Below are positions 4,950 through 9,349 of a stretch of 9,349 nt of DNA, piece by piece. Under the pieces are notes generated by a model. That model made no database searches and was not told where the DNA came from. It worked only from the letters and a program-made list of their open reading frames with translations. Within the stretch, counting starts at the first letter, position 1. Each line of letters starts with the position of its first letter. A program made the position numbers and the translations under genes. Source of the stretch: Thermoplasmata archaeon (GTDB lineage: Archaea; Thermoplasmatota; Thermoplasmata; GCA-020350865); NCBI GenBank assembly GCA_020351895.1, contig CP070672.1:108865-118213 (forward strand). Direction: 5' to 3'.

Positions 4950-7900
4950 ATGAGGAAAATCGGAAAATTATCGAGCTTAATTTTGTGTCTATTGTTGGTG
5001 ACTATGGTGTTTGCTGTGGTAGCACCAGCGAATATAGGCGGGGAAGAACCTGGGGGAGATCCGGGTTTTCCTGAAGAACCTGATTATGAAGGAGATCCAT
5101 TGGAGCCCCCTGAATTACCTGAGGAACCAGAATATCCTTTTGAGGAGGAAGAGGAGGGGTGGTTTGTAGAAGGTACTGGCACCTACTTTGAGATTACAAA
5201 CAGTGAGTATCTGAATATAATTCTGACAAGCAGTGAAATCGTCTATATTTATTTGGAATCAGTACCGAGGATGGTAAGTTTCAATATTGAAGCGGATTGT
5301 GAGGCCACCTCCACAGATATTACATTATCCGGATTCGAAGGGAATATGATCTATTACAGGTATCAAGATGGCGATTTACAGGAAGAGTTCACAACCGATG
5401 AAACAGGTTCACATTCCTATACCCAAGACATATCAACATATCATCATGTTTTCATTCAGGAGGATACATCGACATACACCATAAGGGATGATGCAACTGG
5501 GGGTGATAGTACTTTAATCGGGACCTGGGATCCGATCACCAAGACATGCACACTTACAATGGATGTTAATGAGCCGATAGTCATAGAAGATGATGGAATC
5601 ACATTGGATGGTGCTGGATATATTCTCCAGGGATCTGGAAGCGGTAATGGAGTATATATTAATGGCTTATCCTATGTGAAAGTACTGAACCTAAATATCA
5701 AGGACTTTACTTACGGAGTCCATCTATATTCTTCGAGTTATAACAATATAGTCGATAATGTGCTAATAAACAATTTTTACGGCCTTAATATATATCAGCA
5801 TTCTCATAATAATGTAATTATTAATAATGCAATTTCCAATTGTAGGTACGCTATACAATTATACCGTAGCAATGGCAATGAAATAAACAATAATCCAATT
5901 TCCTGGGCTAGCAGTTCCTCAGTCTGGCCATATGGTATCTCTCTTTCAACCTTATGTTCCGGCAATAAAATAGAATATAACACTGTCACAAATAGTGTAA
6001 CAGCAAAAGGACATGGTATAACATTAAATAACGTAGGTAGTAACACTCTAAAAGGTAACACCATATCTAATTTTCAATATGGTATCTACTCCTATGCATA
6101 CGGCTTGACTCTCACAGGCAATGTGATGTCTGGTTGCGGGATTTATATTCATAGCTATGGGATTGGGCATTGGGATACCCACACAATCGACACAACGAAC
6201 ACGGTCAATGGTAAACCTGTCTACTACTTCAAGAATGTCATAGGTGGGACATTAGACACTGCTGCGGGGCAAGTGATCCTTGCTAGCAGTCAGGATATTA
6301 CAATAGAGTACCAGGATCTCAGTGACAGCTCTGTGGGTCTCCAGATGGGATATTCGTCGGGGAACACGATTCGCGGGAACCTCATGTCAAACAATTTTTT
6401 CGGTATAGAGCTTGATCACTCCAACGACAATATAATCCAAGACAACAGGGTGGAGAATCTGCGTCGGATCTCCGGTATGGAGATCCACTCCTCCTCACGG
6501 AACCTAATCGAAAATAATGTCCTTACACAGGGGATGATCGCCCTTCGCTATGACTCGGATTACAACAGGCTCGAGTACAATACGATTACACAGCACTATA
6601 GTATGTGGGGTACTGGCATCTACGATCTTGGCTCTGTAGGTACGTCGTACTTGGGGAATACAATCACAGTGCAGAAGATTGCCATCTCCCTCAACTATGT
6701 TAACGACGTGACCGTCAATGACAACACATTGGTGACCGGTCCTGTCAGTTTCTTTCCGCATGGTCCAGATATCCATGGAATCCGACACCTAGAGGGTATA
6801 AATACGGTCATCACGGGTAACACGATGATCCGAGGGGGTGTTTACATACAGGGCTATCTGCTCGAGCACTGGAACACCCACACCATCGATGATGCTAACA
6901 TGATAAATGATAAACCCCTCATCTACTGGAAGGACCGCGTGGGTGGAACGGTTCCCTCTGAAGCAGGCGAAGTGATACTGGCGAACTGCCAGGGTGTCTT
7001 AGTTGAGAACATGTATGTGACGGCAGGGACCATTGGCGTAGAGCTCGGATTCTCATCGGGAAACACGATACGCAATAACTACATATGGTGGGTCAGCCAC
7101 ACCGGTATCTTGCTCTACAATTCCCAGCAAAACGAGATCGTCGACAACCAAGCATGGGGTCGTTGGAGTGGTATATATGCCCTATCGTCGTCTACGGGTA
7201 GTGTGATTACCGGGAATAAGGTCATGGGTTGGAGATCTGGTATCGAACTCGGTGGATCCGGTGATGCGATCATAAGCGGGAACGATGCATTCGGATCGGC
7301 AGTGGGTATGTACGTCGCGAGTTCGGGCAATACTGATATCCTTGGCAACACGATTAATGGCTGGGGGGCTCTGCATGTATACTTATCAGACGCTGTCGAA
7401 ATCTCTGGAAACTCGATCTGGAGCGGGCACATGGGAATATGCATCAGGAGTTCCAATGGAGCAGCAGTAATGAACAATGATGTTTATGGCTCCAACTACG
7501 CTCTTTACCTCCAATACTTAAATGATGGTTATGTCTTCGGGAACACTTTCGAGGCGAGTCCAGGGTCTAGCAACTATGGTTATGGGATTTATGCTGAGTA
7601 CTCCACCGCTAACACTTTTGAGCGCAACACCATCATGAACAGCAAGACAGGCGCCGGCTTTATCTCCTCATACGGAAACACCATATTTCACAACAACATT
7701 TTAGATAATCAAGTTCAGGCATCTGATACCAATCCCATGGATAATAATTGGCATAATCCGGAGCTTCTGGAAGGAAACTACTGGTCTGATTATCTTGGAG
7801 TTGACGACGGAAGTGGCGTGGGAAAACATGCAATCGCAGGCGACAGAATCGGTGACACCGATATTGCTCACCCAGAAACTGGCTACGATTTTTATCCATT

Positions 7901-8933
7901 TACTGAACCTGATGCCTGGCTTAATGAACCACCTGTTGCACACCCAGGTGGACCGTATACTGGTTATGAGGGTTCCGAAATACCATTTGACGCTTCAGGC
8001 TCCTCAGATCCAGATGGAGATCCATTACTGTATCGGTGGGATTTCGATACCGATGGAACATGGGATACAGGATGGAGCGAAAGTCCTTATGCAGGAAATA
8101 CTTGGTTGGACGATCATTCTGGGTTGGTGACAGTGGAGGTCTCTGATGGTTCTCTCACAGACACTGCTTTCGAATCTGTGAATGTTCTCAATGCAGACCC
8201 GCAAATCGTAGAAATCATATCTCCAATAGATCCAAAATCGGTTGGCACCCCCATAGATATCTCTGCACCCTTTACAGATCAGGGTATTTTGGATGATCAT
8301 ACCGCAGAAATCAATTGGGGAGATGGAACAATAACAAATGGTCTTATAGACGAAGCTGACGGAAGCGGAACAGTAACAGGTTCTCACCCCTACACAATTC
8401 CTGGTGTGTATCTAATAACTCTTACGCTTTGGGATAAAGACGGCGGTGAAGATACGATTACCACAGAATATCTCGTCATATATGATCCATGCGGTGCCTT
8501 CGTTACCGGAGGCGGAATAATCGATTCACCCGAGGGAGCATACGGTCCTGATCCGAGCATCACGGGGAAAGCCGGTTTTGGATTCGTCTCCAAGTATAAG
8601 AAAGGTGCGAATGAACCGGATGGAAACACGCAGTTTAGATTCCATGCAGCCGACTTCAGATTCCAATCAACACATTATGAATGGATGGTTGTATCCGGTC
8701 CAAAGGCCATGTTCAAGGGCTCGGGTGAAATAAATGGTGAGGGTGACTATGGATTCATCCTATCGGCAATAGACGGTGAGCAACCTGGAGGTGGCGGAAA
8801 GGATAAGTTCAGAATAAAAATCTGGGAAAAGGATACCAACTACGTAATCTACGATAACAACAGGGATATGGATGAATATGGGGATCCCACAACTGTACTG
8901 ACCCATGGCAGTATAAAGATCCACAAAGGATGA
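4950..8933 (+). CDS. Secreted NosD-like parallel beta-helix protein with PKD-like domains (1327 aa)
   Basis: This is an exported surface or extracellular protein; its ligand is unknown. Residues 1 to about 27 are a signal peptide (basic start, hydrophobic core LSSLILCLLLVTMVFAVVA). An acidic Pro/Glu/Gly linker follows to about 71, then a beta-rich stretch to about 198. Residues 199-990 are a right-handed beta-helix of the NosD type: DGITLDGAGY, many N-x-I-x-x-N rungs (SYNNIVDNVLINN, GNEINNN), and the closing GNYWSDY (942-948) with GDRIGDTD and GYDFYPF. PKD-like domain 1 (about 992-1082) has DASGSSDPDGDPLLYRWDFD. PKD-like domain 2 (about 1083-1180) has INWGDGT and LWDKDGG. The C-terminal domain (1181-1327) starts CGAFVTGGGIIDSPEGAY and resembles what I believe databases call a post-COAP-1 domain. 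No C-terminal membrane helix or sorting signal is seen. The ribosome site is GGTGGAGGT, 6 bases before ATG. Family beta-helices often bind or cleave polysaccharide, but no catalytic set is recognisable here. Base composition changes sharply within the gene. Confidence 0.95.
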   Translation: MRKIGKLSSLILCLLLVTMVFAVVAPANIGGEEPGGDPGFPEEPDYEGDPLEPPELPEEPEYPFEEEEEGWFVEGTGTYFEITNSEYLNIILTSSEIVYIYLESVPRMVSFNIEADCEATSTDITLSGFEGNMIYYRYQDGDLQEEFTTDETGSHSYTQDISTYHHVFIQEDTSTYTIRDDATGGDSTLIGTWDPITKTCTLTMDVNEPIVIEDDGITLDGAGYILQGSGSGNGVYINGLSYVKVLNLNIKDFTYGVHLYSSSYNNIVDNVLINNFYGLNIYQHSHNNVIINNAISNCRYAIQLYRSNGNEINNNPISWASSSSVWPYGISLSTLCSGNKIEYNTVTNSVTAKGHGITLNNVGSNTLKGNTISNFQYGIYSYAYGLTLTGNVMSGCGIYIHSYGIGHWDTHTIDTTNTVNGKPVYYFKNVIGGTLDTAAGQVILASSQDITIEYQDLSDSSVGLQMGYSSGNTIRGNLMSNNFFGIELDHSNDNIIQDNRVENLRRISGMEIHSSSRNLIENNVLTQGMIALRYDSDYNRLEYNTITQHYSMWGTGIYDLGSVGTSYLGNTITVQKIAISLNYVNDVTVNDNTLVTGPVSFFPHGPDIHGIRHLEGINTVITGNTMIRGGVYIQGYLLEHWNTHTIDDANMINDKPLIYWKDRVGGTVPSEAGEVILANCQGVLVENMYVTAGTIGVELGFSSGNTIRNNYIWWVSHTGILLYNSQQNEIVDNQAWGRWSGIYALSSSTGSVITGNKVMGWRSGIELGGSGDAIISGNDAFGSAVGMYVASSGNTDILGNTINGWGALHVYLSDAVEISGNSIWSGHMGICIRSSNGAAVMNNDVYGSNYALYLQYLNDGYVFGNTFEASPGSSNYGYGIYAEYSTANTFERNTIMNSKTGAGFISSYGNTIFHNNILDNQVQASDTNPMDNNWHNPELLEGNYWSDYLGVDDGSGVGKHAIAGDRIGDTDIAHPETGYDFYPFTEPDAWLNEPPVAHPGGPYTGYEGSEIPFDASGSSDPDGDPLLYRWDFDTDGTWDTGWSESPYAGNTWLDDHSGLVTVEVSDGSLTDTAFESVNVLNADPQIVEIISPIDPKSVGTPIDISAPFTDQGILDDHTAEINWGDGTITNGLIDEADGSGTVTGSHPYTIPGVYLITLTLWDKDGGEDTITTEYLVIYDPCGAFVTGGGIIDSPEGAYGPDPSITGKAGFGFVSKYKKGANEPDGNTQFRFHAADFRFQSTHYEWMVVSGPKAMFKGSGEINGEGDYGFILSAIDGEQPGGGGKDKFRIKIWEKDTNYVIYDNNRDMDEYGDPTTVLTHGSIKIHKG
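6168..6380 (+). repeat. Beta-helix internal module, copy 1 (residues 407-477)
   Basis: This 71-residue unit begins HWDTHTID and includes VNGKPVYY, GG, AGQVILA and SSGNTIR. It aligns without gaps to residues 640-710 with about 34 of 71 identities by hand. The HTID...N.VNGKP.YY block is characteristic of archaeal NosD-type proteins. Confidence 0.75.
6867..7079 (+). repeat. Beta-helix internal module, copy 2 (residues 640-710)
   Basis: Begins HWNTHTID, with NDKPLIYW, GG, AGEVILA and SSGNTIR matching copy 1. The copies lie 233 residues apart. The rung just before each (GCGIYIHSYGIG and RGGVYIQGYLLE) is also related, so a unit longer than 71 residues was probably duplicated. Confidence 0.75.
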
Positions 8934-8966
8934 TTATGGATATAAATAAAAAAGGAGGAAAAGAAA

Positions 8967-9349
8967 ATGAAAGCAAAAAAGCTGTTAATCAGCATAGTAA
9001 TTGTGTCTCTGATTGTGAGCATGGCCATACCATTGGCCGCGGCACCCAAACCGGATAAACCACCGAAACCACCACCTGGGGGGGATGATCCACCTGCAGA
9101 TCCGGCCATCGCTTATCGTGTCCAGAAGGGAAGAGCGTTCAATCTGATGGTTATGAACGCAGATGGTTCGAACCAAGCTGTAGTGTACACCGCTGATTAT
9201 ATTGGTAACCCGACTTGGGCGCCGGACGGAAGTGCTATAGCATTCCTGATGCAACAAGAAGACTACACGTATGACCTGTGGCGAATTGATGTCTCAGTGG
9301 TCAATGGTGAGCCCCAAGGCAGTAACCCAACGGAATTGACGCAGGATGT
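8967..9349 (+). CDS. Secreted TolB-like beta-propeller protein, N-terminal part (runs off window)
   Basis: ATG 8967 opens a frame that has no stop before the window end, giving 127 complete codons. GGAGG (8954-8958) lies 8 bases upstream. The first 26 residues are a signal peptide (MKAKKLLISIVIVSLIVSMA then IPLAAA). A Pro-rich linker follows (PKPDKPPKPPPGGDDPPADP). The mature region reads AIAYRVQKGRAFNLMVMNADGSN and later GNPTWAPDGSAIAF, the PD40/TolB-like propeller blade motif, in which a strand with PTWSPDG-type sequence repeats around the ring. Such domains mediate protein or ligand binding outside the membrane; some are fused to peptidases, which cannot be judged here. It starts 33 bases after the beta-helix gene with no evident terminator or promoter between, so the two are probably co-transcribed. 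Confidence 0.88.
   Translation, partial: MKAKKLLISIVIVSLIVSMAIPLAAAPKPDKPPKPPPGGDDPPADPAIAYRVQKGRAFNLMVMNADGSNQAVVYTADYIGNPTWAPDGSAIAFLMQQEDYTYDLWRIDVSVVNGEPQGSNPTELTQD

Noticed and set aside
5690..7700. Repetitive sequence as a CRISPR array or satellite
   Set aside because: The periodicity reflects beta-helix rungs of about 22-24 residues. The units are diverged, in frame, and lack identical repeats with unique spacers.
5804..9257. Several minus-strand and alternate-frame open frames of 60-120 codons across the secreted-protein genes
   Set aside because: They overlap a continuous 1327-codon gene with clear domains, or the propeller gene with its signal peptide. They show no motifs of their own and are shadows of repetitive coding sequence.

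Overview
This window looks archaeal, most likely from a Thermoplasmata-type (Thermoplasmatota) euryarchaeote. The evidence is GGTGA-type Shine-Dalgarno sites matching the archaeal 16S 3' end, BRE/TATA-like promoter boxes, T-rich putative terminators, ribbon-helix-helix regulators, and a large ATPase-TPR protein next to a Ras-like GTPase. The lineage is inferred from protein style only. Every gene I can support is on the + strand.

Left block (1-4331) is a signalling cluster, probably one operon. It opens with the last 82 codons of a TPR protein (1-249). This tail is about half identical to the end of the next gene, so two TPR paralogues sit in tandem. The complete copy (266-3199) is a 977-residue STAND/AAA-type ATPase with a C-terminal TPR array. 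A roughly 105-residue alpha/beta module interrupts its ATPase domain between Walker A and Walker B. Next come a Ras/Rab-like GTPase with an unusual switch II and a helical C-terminal extension (3239-4117), and a small ribbon-helix-helix (RHH) protein (4146-4331). Gaps are 16, 39 and 28 bases, and each complete gene has a GGTGA site 4-5 bases before its start.

Middle block (4146-4949) is a tandem duplication. A second RHH gene (4604-4795) is 74% identical in protein to the first. The two copies align without a gap for 267 bases, past the stop codons and into a noncoding element of 24 bases that is perfectly identical in both (4389-4412 and 4847-4870). Each element lies just after a T5 tract and just before a TATA-like box. 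It is the best candidate for a shared operator, plausibly bound by the RHH proteins, upstream of RHH2 and of the secreted-protein genes.

Right block (4950-9349) encodes exported proteins. The first is a 1327-residue NosD-like parallel beta-helix protein with two PKD-like domains and a C-terminal 'FVTGGG' domain. Thirty-three bases later comes the start of a second secreted protein (8967 to the window edge), probably a TolB-like beta-propeller. Both have a signal peptide followed by a Pro-rich linker.

Working model (inference): an intracellular ATPase/TPR plus GTPase module is encoded with RHH regulators that may control the adjacent cell-surface proteins through the 24-base element.
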